From contig JAGGVT010000185.1 of NCBI GenBank assembly GCA_021157815.1, positions 1-14,036 on the forward strand: a stretch of 14,036 bases of DNA. The letters are read 5' to 3'. Positions within the stretch are counted from its first letter, which is position 1; each line of letters starts with the position of its first letter. Below the pieces are notes generated by a model, which saw only the letters and a list, made by a program, of their open reading frames with translations, was not told where the DNA came from and searched no databases. Shown here piece by piece: positions 1 to 6,641 of the stretch. The translations under genes and the position numbers were made by a program. The DNA comes from a bacterium (GTDB lineage Bacteria > JAJVIF01 > JAGGVT01).

Positions 1-36
1 CCCTTAATCCCCCCGCGAGCGGGGGGAAGTATTTTT
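1..36 (+). repeat. REP-like GC hairpin, left member of inverted pair
   Basis: Six C, then a G-C closing pair around a CGAG loop, then six G form a 7-bp hairpin at 9-26. It is preceded by CCCTTAAT and followed by an AAGTA-T6 tract. The first 33 bases recur at 13821-13853 in the same orientation with two mismatches, so this is a dispersed family member and not a unique structure. The T-run at 32-37 would allow it to end transcription entering from the left on the plus strand, but no gene is visible to its left to test this. Confidence 0.75.
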
Positions 37-90
37 TACATTTGCAAACAATTGTCCGATCGATACACTTGCGAAGGGAAGAGACAGTAT

Positions 91-127
91 GCTCCCTCCC
101 CGCTCGCAGGGAGGGCTGGGGTGGGGG
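91..127 (-). repeat. REP-like GC hairpin, right inverted member
   Basis: CTCCCTCC and GGGAGGG arms enclose CGCTCGCA, followed by CTGGGGTGGGGG. The core is the reverse complement of the GCGAGCGGGG core at 15-24, so the two elements face each other across about 54 bp, as in bacterial BIME pairs. They lie just beyond the 3' end of the minus-strand 308-residue gene and may limit read-through or protect its mRNA end. No T-run follows on the minus strand, so it does not look like a classical intrinsic terminator. Confidence 0.65.
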
Positions 128-189
128 AAAACTTGTTTGCTATACCTTTCCCAACTAACTCCTAAACCCTTTGCTTTTCAAAACACCAG

Positions 190-1116
190 CTATGATTCAT
201 CATCATCGACCGAATTATCATTCCATCCGTAGAATTCTCTTGAGCTATCGTTGGAATAATAATAAATCGGTTCGTCTTTTCCCCAGCCAATCACTTCATA
301 GTATTCATCATCATTCGAAAATTTCTTTTCGCTATCATCTTTATCCTCAAACCGCTTTAATACTGTACCAAACCTGTCATAGAGGAATCCGCTGCCTGCA
401 CCTGAGTCTGAGCCGTTTTCAGAATTTACAGCATCATCTCCCTTTGTGAATTTCCGATACATGTAATCGCCAGGAGATAGTTTATCTGTGTTTTTAACAG
501 GTTTTTTAGTGAACGGGTTGATGTAATTAACGTTTACATCGCCCTTTTCAGCCATTATTTCAAGGGATTCCGGAATTTCACCGTACCTTTGCTCAAAACT
601 GTCGATAGCATCGTTAAGTTGAAGAAGATAGATTCTGGTTAATTGTTCCTCGCGGGAGGCATCATCGCCAAAAACCATTTCATGAAGCGCCTCATGAGTG
701 AAGATTACAACTACGGAGTTAAGCGACCTTATCTTATCCGGTTTGTTTGGATTAATGAAGTAAGCCGCGAACTCGCCGCTGGTGTCATCCGATTTGCTGT
801 AATATAAGCCGGCCGCGCGAGGTTTTTCATTGATTGCGCCCAAATGCACATCCTCATTATCAGAGTAAGGGTTGATTAGTTTGACGCAAAGGTGACCGCT
901 TTCCTTCAATTCATGGATATCATCAGGAGGCCTTTCAAATTCCATCGTGAAGGTGTAGTATGCGAATTGAAGCGCTCCGAAATTCTGCGCGACAATATCA
1001 AATCCTCGTTTCAATTCATCGCGCGTAAACTCTTTCTTTTCAGTTGCCACGGCGCATGTTGCGGATATCATTAGAAACGCGATTACGAGCAATCCTGTTA
1101 AGTAGTTCCTGTGCAT
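190..1116 (-). CDS. Exported 308-aa protein of unknown function with two internal repeats
   Basis: I do not recognise a named family. Residues 1-24 are a signal peptide (RN, hydrophobic LLVIAFLMI, AVA cleavage site), so the mature protein is probably periplasmic or outside the cell. Two 38-residue segments, 49-86 and 167-204, align without gaps at about 10 identical positions (Leu, Ala, Phe, Pro, Glu, Gly, Val and a shared INP). The pattern of a Phe/Tyr helix, a P-x-x-L/I turn, E-x-G and INP-Phe/Tyr resembles the C-terminal part of type II secretion pseudopilins, but the pilin-type N-terminal helix is absent, so the likeness is only suggestive. The last 80 residues are rich in Asp, Glu, Ser and Tyr. 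A HEALH string at 141-145 is probably chance. The ATG at 1116 is supported by GGAG six bases upstream. It lies 51 bp after the RCK channel gene and is probably cotranscribed with it. Confidence 0.85.
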   Translation of the reverse strand: MHRNYLTGLLVIAFLMISATCAVATEKKEFTRDELKRGFDIVAQNFGALQFAYYTFTMEFERPPDDIHELKESGHLCVKLINPYSDNEDVHLGAINEKPRAAGLYYSKSDDTSGEFAAYFINPNKPDKIRSLNSVVVIFTHEALHEMVFGDDASREEQLTRIYLLQLNDAIDSFEQRYGEIPESLEIMAEKGDVNVNYINPFTKKPVKNTDKLSPGDYMYRKFTKGDDAVNSENGSDSGAGSGFLYDRFGTVLKRFEDKDDSEKKFSNDDEYYEVIGWGKDEPIYYYSNDSSREFYGWNDNSVDDDES

Positions 1117-1167
1117 ATAATGCTCCGATATAATTTGGTAAATTAGATAATTTCCATAGATAAAATT

Positions 1168-2178
1168 CTATTTACAGCCCATATGTTTTCTCAGCCTTGT
1201 GAAATCCTCCCGACTACCAAGGCAGATTAAAGTATCACCTATTTTGAGAACCATATTCGCCTGCGGGTTGACTATTATACGATTATTCTCTTTTTGTCTT
1301 ACACCAATAACATTGACATTACTTGCCTTTCTAATGCCGCTTTCTCCCAGGGTTTTGTCGTGCACGGGTGAATTTTCGGGAACTGTAATTTCATAGAAAG
1401 TGCCTTCCTCGATGGTTTTATCCATAAACTGCATGAGCATCTGGGATATATTAGGATTAAGCATCGTAAGAAGCATACTGTGTGATCCCCACGATTGCGG
1501 TGATATACAGTGATCAGCTCCAGCTCTTATGAAACGTATCTCCAGTTCAGGAGATGAAACACGAGTTACAATTCTCAAATCAAGATTTAACGCTCTTGCG
1601 TTAAGAACAGTTAGAAGGTTTGATGCATCCTCGCCAAGTGCGCAGAATATTCCCTTTGCATTGCTAATTCCTGCCTCTTTAAGAACTTCATCACTGTTAG
1701 CGTCGCCGTCAATGAAAACCAGCTCACTTTGTTCGCTCAGATGCTTGATTGCAGCCTTGTCGTTTTCGATAATAATATGGGGCAGTTTTTCCGATAAAAG
1801 GCCGTTACATATCGATTTGCCGATTCGACCATAGCCACACACAATATAGTGCTGATTCAGTTCATTTATTTTTTCTTTCATTTTCTTCTTCCCAAAATAT
1901 TCCTTAAGTTGGCCGCTAAGCACCATTTCTGAAATGTTAGCTATCAAAAACGAGAATAAAATAACTGAAGATATCACAAGAACGCTGGAAATAATTTTAT
2001 CGATTACGGAGAACCGTCCAACATCCTCCATGCCAAGAGTGCTGATTATGGTGATTGTAAACCAAATCGCGTCTGAAATACTGTCTGTGCGCCAGTAGAA
2101 ATATGCAATTCCACATGCGAGTACCGTTGCAAATGCAAGAATGAGAGCGCGTAATCTTTTAAATCTTAATAAATCCAT
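1168..2178 (-). CDS. Two-TM RCK-domain (TrkA-N) potassium channel-like protein
   Basis: This is a membrane protein of MthK/Kch-like layout: TM1 at about 11-29, a pore helix and filter at 37-52, TM2 at about 61-82, a linker, a cytoplasmic RCK-N Rossmann domain with GYGRIG (115-120) and an acidic END at 138-140, then an RCK-C domain at about 259-336. The family forms tetrameric K+ channels gated by ligands binding the RCK ring. The filter is abnormal: where TVGYGD is expected the sequence reads TLGMED (47-52), with Tyr replaced by Met and the second Gly by Glu. K+ selectivity therefore cannot be assumed, and the protein may be non-selective, non-conducting or a specialised subfamily. The 336-residue length is normal. 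The start at 2178 lies inside the end of the radical SAM gene (13-bp overlap), which implies translational coupling; no strong Shine-Dalgarno sequence is visible. Confidence 0.9.
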   Translation of the reverse strand: MDLLRFKRLRALILAFATVLACGIAYFYWRTDSISDAIWFTITIISTLGMEDVGRFSVIDKIISSVLVISSVILFSFLIANISEMVLSGQLKEYFGKKKMKEKINELNQHYIVCGYGRIGKSICNGLLSEKLPHIIIENDKAAIKHLSEQSELVFIDGDANSDEVLKEAGISNAKGIFCALGEDASNLLTVLNARALNLDLRIVTRVSSPELEIRFIRAGADHCISPQSWGSHSMLLTMLNPNISQMLMQFMDKTIEEGTFYEITVPENSPVHDKTLGESGIRKASNVNVIGVRQKENNRIIVNPQANMVLKIGDTLICLGSREDFTRLRKHMGCK

Positions 2179-3410
2179 GATTTATGCTTGTTCTTTTGTC
2201 TCGCCATAGCTTTGGCACGATAATAATAATACAGAATTTCAGTTGATGACAGCACTCCGTTGTGAATTACGGCTTCACCATCAATGTCGCCAACGTGCTC
2301 AGGCCGTTCCTGAATTTTTATTCCATATTTATCAGGATTTTCCCTGATTGCACAACCCTCGAACGGGTAGAATATATGAAACCCTATTGAATTTAACGGC
2401 ATATTGCCTGCCCACATTAAAGTTCTTTCAATGTCCTCCCTGCTTTCTTTTGGAAGGCCTATCATGAAAGAGGCGTGTATTTCGAACCCAAGCTTGAATC
2501 CATATTCGATTAACCGCTCAATTTTATCATGATCGTAAGTTTTTCCAATGAATCTCAGGATTTCAGGATTTGCCGATTCGAGTCCAAGAAAGATTGAATC
2601 AAAGCCGACTTCACGTGTTTTCTCAAGGATTTCCTCATCGAGCCTTATAGGATGTGATGAAAACCCCAGTCTTCCTGTTTTGATCTTGCGTTCCATCATT
2701 CTATCGCAAAATTTGATCACACGTTTACGGTCATACGTGAATGAGTCATCAGCGAAACTGACAGGCACAAATCCGCGCTCTGAATATATGAATTCAAGTT
2801 CATCGATTATCAAATCGGGATTTCGCCCCCTGAAAGCGCCCCAGAATTTCTTTGATGAGCAGAATCCGCAATTAAAACCACATCCGCGTGATGTCAATAT
2901 CCTTTCAGTATAGATTTCACGGTTTTGAAGAAGGTCACGCGCGGGTAAAGGAAGCTTGTCTATATCAGGCGAATCCGATTCAGATAAAACGCCATCGGGA
3001 AAATCTGTGCTTCCGGCATCAAGAGATTCAATGAGGCTTTTGAATTTTAATTCAGCTTCACCGGGGATGAAGAAATCATGTGAAATAGATTCACGAATCC
3101 TCTCGGATGCGAGAGTCGCGTGTATCCCACCGATGATTATTTTCGCGTTACTGTTTTCTCTAACCTCTTGAGCAGTTTTTTGAGCGGTTTTTTCGACCAG
3201 GCGAAAAGGGATTGAAATAGCGACAACGTCCGGGCTGAATTCAATTATATGGCTGGCAATATTCTCTGATGGCTGTGAATATGCATCAATGATTTGAACA
3301 TCGTGGCTTTCACGAATCATTGATGCGAGATAGAGAGTTCCAAGAGGCATGCCGTCGCTGATTGGCATATCACGGCTTGGATGAGGCGGTATTATGAATA
3401 AAACACGCAT
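2166..3410 (-). CDS. Radical SAM protein with N-terminal B12-binding-type domain
   Basis: The 414-residue protein has a Rossmann-like B12-binding domain at about 1-130, with VLFIIPPHP, PLGTLYLASMI and the GGIHAT turn at 94-99 that is typical of cobalamin-dependent radical SAM enzymes. A radical SAM barrel follows at about 165-350. The CxxxCxxC cluster ligands are Cys177, Cys181 and Cys184, and GLESAN (276-281) and FMIGLP (315-320) match later barrel strands. Members use a [4Fe-4S] cluster and S-adenosylmethionine for methylations or rearrangements on diverse substrates; the substrate here cannot be read from the sequence. It is the first gene of the leftward cluster and overlaps the channel gene. 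No clear Shine-Dalgarno sequence precedes the ATG at 3410, but TATAAT lies 19 bp upstream, so translation may start from a very short leader. Confidence 0.92.
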   Translation of the reverse strand: MRVLFIIPPHPSRDMPISDGMPLGTLYLASMIRESHDVQIIDAYSQPSENIASHIIEFSPDVVAISIPFRLVEKTAQKTAQEVRENSNAKIIIGGIHATLASERIRESISHDFFIPGEAELKFKSLIESLDAGSTDFPDGVLSESDSPDIDKLPLPARDLLQNREIYTERILTSRGCGFNCGFCSSKKFWGAFRGRNPDLIIDELEFIYSERGFVPVSFADDSFTYDRKRVIKFCDRMMERKIKTGRLGFSSHPIRLDEEILEKTREVGFDSIFLGLESANPEILRFIGKTYDHDKIERLIEYGFKLGFEIHASFMIGLPKESREDIERTLMWAGNMPLNSIGFHIFYPFEGCAIRENPDKYGIKIQERPEHVGDIDGEAVIHNGVLSSTEILYYYYRAKAMARQKNKHKSWIY

Positions 3411-3428
3411 AGTTTAATCAGACTGAAT

Positions 3429-3434
3429 ATTATA
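3429..3434 (-). promoter_or_regulatory. Possible -10 box for the radical SAM cluster
   Basis: On the minus strand a perfect TATAAT ends 18 bases before the ATG at 3410, which predicts an untranslated leader of only about 11 bases. No good -35 box is found at 16-18 bp spacing (the hexamer there is CTCTAT-like), so this is a weak call resting on the -10 hexamer and its position. Confidence 0.3.
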
Positions 3435-3523
3435 CCTTACACTTGTCCAAAATAGAGATTGCATGATACTTGATATACTGGGAAACACCAGCCAATTAAA
3501 ACATTCCAATCATAACAAACCGC

Positions 3524-3567
3524 CATTCCGACCATCTGTCTCCCTCCGGTCGTCAGATGTCGGAATG
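3524..3567. repeat. Imperfect palindrome of the CATTCCGAC type
   Basis: CATTCCGACCATCTG (3524-3538) and CAGATGTCGGAATG (3554-3567) are reverse complements apart from one bulged C, with a 15-base loop. Long hairpins beginning TCATTCCGAC are widespread intergenic repeats in many bacterial genomes, so this is probably one copy of a dispersed family. It sits in the divergent gap between the radical SAM and HD-GYP genes, about 110 bp from the first start codon. No T-run follows. Confidence 0.75.
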
Positions 3568-3580
3568 ACGATTTCATATA

Positions 3581-3622
3581 TCTCCAAGACTATTTCGACT
3601 ATCTCAAAGACTATTTCGACCT
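3581..3622 (+). repeat. Two-copy 21-bp tandem duplication
   Basis: The 21-base unit beginning TCTCCAAGACTATTTCGAC (3581-3601) is repeated at once at 3602-3622 with a C to A change and a changed end. It directly follows the CATTCCGAC palindrome. It is noncoding, with no dyad symmetry within the unit, and probably arose by slippage. Confidence 0.7.
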
Positions 3623-3678
3623 TCATACAAAAGCGCATGTAAGGTTTAATGTTAAGGCCTTTGAAAAAACTCATTCTA

Positions 3679-3740
3679 TTGTAGCCCGGTTAATGAGAAA
3701 CCGGACTACCAATTATTTCCTTTTTTCGGAGGTCTCTGTT
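3679..3740 (+). repeat. GTAG-type hairpin element with GGTCTCTGTT tail
   Basis: TTGTAGCCCGGTT (3679-3691) pairs with AACCGGACTACCAA (3699-3712), forming a stem with one mismatch and the tetranucleotide GTAG at its 5' foot. A pyrimidine tract (TTTCCTTTTTTC) and GGAGGTCTCTGTT (3728-3740) follow. The same order of GTAR-CCCGG palindrome, T-rich tract and GAGGTCTCTGTT occurs in both copies at 9323-9531, so this is a shorter or decayed member of that family. It lies about 125 bp upstream of the HD-GYP gene. Confidence 0.7.
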
Positions 3741-3864
3741 AGTTTGTGTACATTAAACCCGACTAAAAATACAGTGAATTCTTCTTGAGCATTAAAAGTG
3801 GTTGTTAAAAAGGGATATCCCTATTGCGATATTAATTTGTCCTGGGAAAAAGGATAAGTTGACT

Positions 3865-4899
3865 ATGAAGGAAATGCGTATAGAAGAGAGCGGGTTGAGT
3901 CGTGAGTTGATTGAGACAATCAACGAGAAACTTACGACATCCGGCGATTACTACAAGAACATCTCCGATGCTCTGGAAGTGCTGTGTCAGCGGATTGGTG
4001 CGGTCAAAGGCCTGATAAAACTATACAGCCGTTATGACAAGGATTTCATTCAGGATATTGTCTGGCCCGAAGGATTATCAACCCGTGAGGAAAATGATGT
4101 CGCTCAGCGAGTTCTTGACTGCGGAAACAAACCGTATTTTCATTCCAGAGGCGTGAAGGATGGAGCGAATCATCCGCTTATGGGTCTGCCTCTTCTAAAT
4201 AATGATTATCCTCTTGGTGTTGCTGTATTTACAGGTGAAACGTATGACGGGTTGAGAGTATTTCTCCAGAACGACCTTCACAACTACATTCCTCTTCTGA
4301 TTGTTCCTGCCGAGAACATGCTTCTGCACAGGGTGCTTATAGAGAGTTACCTTCGTACGATAGAATCATTAGCGATTGCATTGGAAGCAAAGGACAATTA
4401 CACAATCGGCCATTCGAACATGGTGATGGCTCATTCACTTGCATTGGCAACTGAGATGAATTTGAACGAGGCGAGCCTTGATGCCATTGAAATCGGCGCA
4501 CTTATGCATGACATTGGAAAAATTGGCGTTCGTGATGAAATTCTGCAAAAAGAGGGGCAATTAACTGGTGATGAATTCGAGGAGATGAAGCAGCACCCAA
4601 TAATTGGAGAACAGATTCTCGTTCCATTGAAACACGAAATGATGGATCTTCCACGGAAAATTGTGCGATGGCATCATGAACGAATGGATGGCAGTGGATA
4701 TCCTGACGGCGTTAAGTCTGACGTTCTCCCGATTGAGGTTAGAATCGTGTCGGTTGCGGATATATTCGAAGCGTTGACATCAGACAGGCCATATCGGAAA
4801 GCTCTTGAAATCAAAGAAGCGATTGAAATCATGAAAAAAATGGTTCCCAATCATATCGATGGTGATATTGTAAAAACCCTTGAAGAATTAATGCTGTAG
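3865..4899 (+). CDS. GAF-like/HD-GYP cyclic-di-GMP phosphodiesterase
   Basis: This cytoplasmic signalling enzyme has a GAF-like sensor region at about 28-155 and an HD-GYP domain at about 165-340 (numbers from the ATG at 3865). All expected metal and catalytic residues are visible: H183 in GHS, the HDIGK pair H215/D216 with K219, H244 in QHP, H270/H271, D299 in VAD, and the signature DGSGYPDG at 275-282. The family hydrolyses cyclic di-GMP to pGpG and/or GMP, and the intact motif predicts activity. The GAF-like part is judged by length and strand pattern only; its ligand is unknown. The frame is open from a TTG at 3802, but the ATG at 3865 has AAGGA ten bases upstream and is preferred; the TTG would add 21 residues without family likeness. 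No partner gene is adjacent. Confidence 0.92.
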   Translation: MKEMRIEESGLSRELIETINEKLTTSGDYYKNISDALEVLCQRIGAVKGLIKLYSRYDKDFIQDIVWPEGLSTREENDVAQRVLDCGNKPYFHSRGVKDGANHPLMGLPLLNNDYPLGVAVFTGETYDGLRVFLQNDLHNYIPLLIVPAENMLLHRVLIESYLRTIESLAIALEAKDNYTIGHSNMVMAHSLALATEMNLNEASLDAIEIGALMHDIGKIGVRDEILQKEGQLTGDEFEEMKQHPIIGEQILVPLKHEMMDLPRKIVRWHHERMDGSGYPDGVKSDVLPIEVRIVSVADIFEALTSDRPYRKALEIKEAIEIMKKMVPNHIDGDIVKTLEELML

Positions 4900-4975
4900 G
4901 AGTCTGAATTGATTAAATGAAACCACTTGAATCCGTTTTCCCAGCTGCTATGATTCCCGGCAATCAAATTTGGCT

Positions 4976-5004
4976 TTGACAAATCATAATCATACTAATA
5001 TAAT
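4976..5004 (+). promoter_or_regulatory. Consensus sigma70 promoter for the isomerase gene
   Basis: TTGACA (4976-4981) and TATAAT (4999-5004) are separated by exactly 17 bp, a perfect match to the housekeeping promoter consensus. It lies 77 bp after the HD-GYP stop and about 170 bp before the isomerase start, so it should make the isomerase an independent transcription unit starting near 5011. It is the strongest promoter-like sequence in the window. Confidence 0.8.
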
Positions 5005-5182
5005 GCGGCTCAGTTTGGAGGATTAATTTAATAGACCTGCCTAATGGGGATACCGTTTTCAAACCGCTGAGCATTTCATCCCATAACGGCATATAAAATC
5101 GGTAAAGATTTTTAGAATCCCTGGTATGGAAAGCAGCAAAGTACGGGCATAATGAACATCTTATTTAATGTGAGGATTTGTG
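5005..5182 (+). other. Long untranslated leader of the isomerase gene
   Basis: About 170 noncoding bases lie between the predicted start site near 5011 and the isomerase start. GCTCAG at 5008-5013 can pair with a CTGAGC about 60 bases later, which would enclose a GGAGG at 5017-5021 that precedes no usable start codon. I matched no known riboswitch or small-RNA consensus. It may be a plain leader, a structured regulatory leader, or an independent small RNA made from the strong promoter. Confidence 0.4.
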
Positions 5183-6298
5183 GTGGAAGAGAGTGATTTT
5201 GAAAAAGAACCAAACCGCGGATTTATCGAAGGATTTTCCCGCAAATATGATCCCAAAGGTATGTTAAGCTGGGTTGAGGATTGGCCTGGAATTATCATCA
5301 GGGGACAGGATGAGTTTATCCTCAATGAAGAACCTGTAACTGACGTTAAACCGGATGATTTTGACAAGATTGTCATGTCCGGCATGGGTGGGAGTGCGAT
5401 GGCGTGCTCCATTGTCTGTTCTCTAATTGGCAAAAAGAGAAAACCGATTAAGATTGTCAAAGGATATGGCATACCGGCATGGGTGGATGAAAAAACGCTG
5501 TTTATCGCTGTAAGTTACAGCGGAAATACTGAAGAGGTTATCTGGAACACAACGCAGGCGTTTAACAAGGGTGCGAAAATAATAATAGTTACATCCGGCG
5601 GTGGATTGAAGGACATCGCGGAAAAAGTCGGATTGCAGTTAATAAAGGTATATGGCCAGTGTCCTACACCAAGAGCGGCTTTGGGATATATATTGATGCC
5701 TTTGGTAAGGCTGTTCATGGATATCGATATCCTCGATAAAACGGAAACTGTTGAATCGGTTACTGAAGTGATAAAGACCATAATCCGCGAAAGAAAAAAA
5801 TACACCTTCTTCCTTGATGAAGAGAAAAATTTTGCCAAAAAGCTGGCTCGTGAATTGAAAAACTCATTCCCAATTATCTGGGCGGAATCTGATTTCACAA
5901 AGCCGATTGCAATGAGATGGCAGCAGCAGCTTAACGAAAATTCAAAAACACTAGCGCATTATGGGAATTTCCCTGAGGTTAACCACAACGAAATTCTGGC
6001 TTTCCAGTTCAAACAAAGGGAATGGCTTGTAAAGGATGTTCTCATGCTGGTTCTTCGTGATCCGGAAGAGCATCCGCGAATCACGCTCCGCATCGATTTC
6101 ACAACAGACATAATTCGCCCTATGATTCGAGGTTTGTACCAGATAAAGCCAAAAGGCAAAAGCAAATTATGCCGTATCCTGAGCCATATTCAGATTGCGG
6201 ATTATGTCAGTGTCTATCTTGCGCTTCTTAATAAAACCGACCCGTCGAATCAGAATCACATTGATGAATTGAAAAAGAAAATCCATCTGATTAAGTAG
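5183..6298 (+). CDS. Bifunctional phosphoglucose/phosphomannose isomerase
   Basis: This cytoplasmic enzyme interconverts glucose-6-phosphate and fructose-6-phosphate and also mannose-6-phosphate and fructose-6-phosphate. It has two SIS folds in 371 residues. Visible motifs are GMGGSA (67-72), the phosphate-binding SYSGNTEE (111-118), and PTPRAALGY with R164. The catalytic set known from the archaeal PGI/PMI family (Arg, Glu, His, Lys) matches R164, E252 in LNENS, H268 in NHNE and K351 near the C-terminus; the Glu-His spacing of 16 is the same as in the archaeal enzyme. The length is slightly above that of the archaeal enzyme. Two adjacent GTG codons at 5180 and 5183 could start it; GAGG at 5172-5175 gives 7-base spacing to the second, which is chosen. 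It ends only 11 bases from a duplicated copy of the M16 gene end. Confidence 0.93.
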   Translation: MEESDFEKEPNRGFIEGFSRKYDPKGMLSWVEDWPGIIIRGQDEFILNEEPVTDVKPDDFDKIVMSGMGGSAMACSIVCSLIGKKRKPIKIVKGYGIPAWVDEKTLFIAVSYSGNTEEVIWNTTQAFNKGAKIIIVTSGGGLKDIAEKVGLQLIKVYGQCPTPRAALGYILMPLVRLFMDIDILDKTETVESVTEVIKTIIRERKKYTFFLDEEKNFAKKLARELKNSFPIIWAESDFTKPIAMRWQQQLNENSKTLAHYGNFPEVNHNEILAFQFKQREWLVKDVLMLVLRDPEEHPRITLRIDFTTDIIRPMIRGLYQIKPKGKSKLCRILSHIQIADYVSVYLALLNKTDPSNQNHIDELKKKIHLIK

Positions 6299-6335
6299 CA
6301 TCTTGAATATTATTTAGCTATTACGAAAAAACCCT
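6292..6335. repeat. 44-bp direct repeat, left copy
   Basis: This segment matches 6598-6641 at 41 of 44 positions, including 31 identical bases in a row. It starts in the last codons of the isomerase gene (TTAAGTAG) and then carries, on the minus strand, a copy of the last codons of the M16 peptidase (FFVIAK and stop). It is therefore a duplicate of the junction between two convergent genes. In the inferred ancestor the two stop codons lay only 11 bases apart. Confidence 0.9.
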
Positions 6336-6372
6336 ATTTCAAGTTATTTCGTTTTCTCAAAACTATCTTTTT

Positions 6373-6551
6373 CTGGGAGCGCTGGTCTCTGACCGGCACC
6401 TGAACAAGGTTTATAAAAATCAACAAAATATATCTAACAGACAACATCACTAAAAGAAAATAGTTGAATTTACCAATCCTGTCCGAAAGATTCCCTTTAT
6501 TTCATTTCACGTTAGTTTGCTCAGGTGCCGGTCAGAGACCAGCGCTCCCAG
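6373..6551. repeat. Perfect 31-bp inverted repeat pair (GGAG-type REP pair)
   Basis: The arms at 6373-6403 and 6521-6551 are perfect reverse complements over 31 bases, separated by 117 AT-rich bases. Each arm is a small hairpin by itself: GCTGGTC-TCT-GACCGGC (6381-6397) with GGAG at its 5' foot. This is the layout of REP singlets in an inverted pair. It lies inside the 262-bp block (6336-6597) enclosed by the 44-bp direct repeats, between the convergent isomerase and M16 genes. It could act as a two-way barrier to transcription, but neither side has a clear T-run. Confidence 0.9.
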
Positions 6552-6597
6552 GAAAAGTATTTATCTCACACTATAGAGAAAGTTTTTCAGGGACAGC

Positions 6598-6641
6598 TAA
6601 GTAGTATCACGAATATTATTTAGCTATTACGAAAAAACCCT
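6598..6641. repeat. 44-bp direct repeat, right copy
   Basis: This is the second copy of the junction duplicate, 306 bp from the first. It contains the working 3' end of the M16 gene (stop at 6616-6618) and, upstream, a vestige of the isomerase end (TAAGTAG). The three differences from the left copy all lie outside the M16 coding part. Confidence 0.9.

Noticed and set aside
682-696. HEALH string in the 308-residue secreted protein, matching HExxH of zinc peptidases
   Set aside because: The residue after the second His is Glu, which the usual abxHEbbHbc consensus excludes. No third ligand motif follows and the surrounding sequence fits no metallopeptidase family.
4917-4979. 20-codon ORF just after the HD-GYP gene, with GGAG overlapping that gene's stop
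   Set aside because: The Shine-Dalgarno spacing is about 15 bases, the peptide has no notable feature, and its end overlaps the -35 box of the consensus promoter.
5118-5147. GGAAAGCAGC segment recalling the conserved apical loop of SRP RNA
   Set aside because: The full conserved GGTCCGGAAGGAAGCAGC string is not present and no flanking long hairpin could be drawn.
6336-6597. The block between the 44-bp repeats as a MITE of a DDE transposon
   Set aside because: The inverted arms do not reach the block ends, each arm is a hairpin by itself with a GGAG foot, and a 44-bp duplication is far too long for a DDE target duplication. A REP pair fits better.
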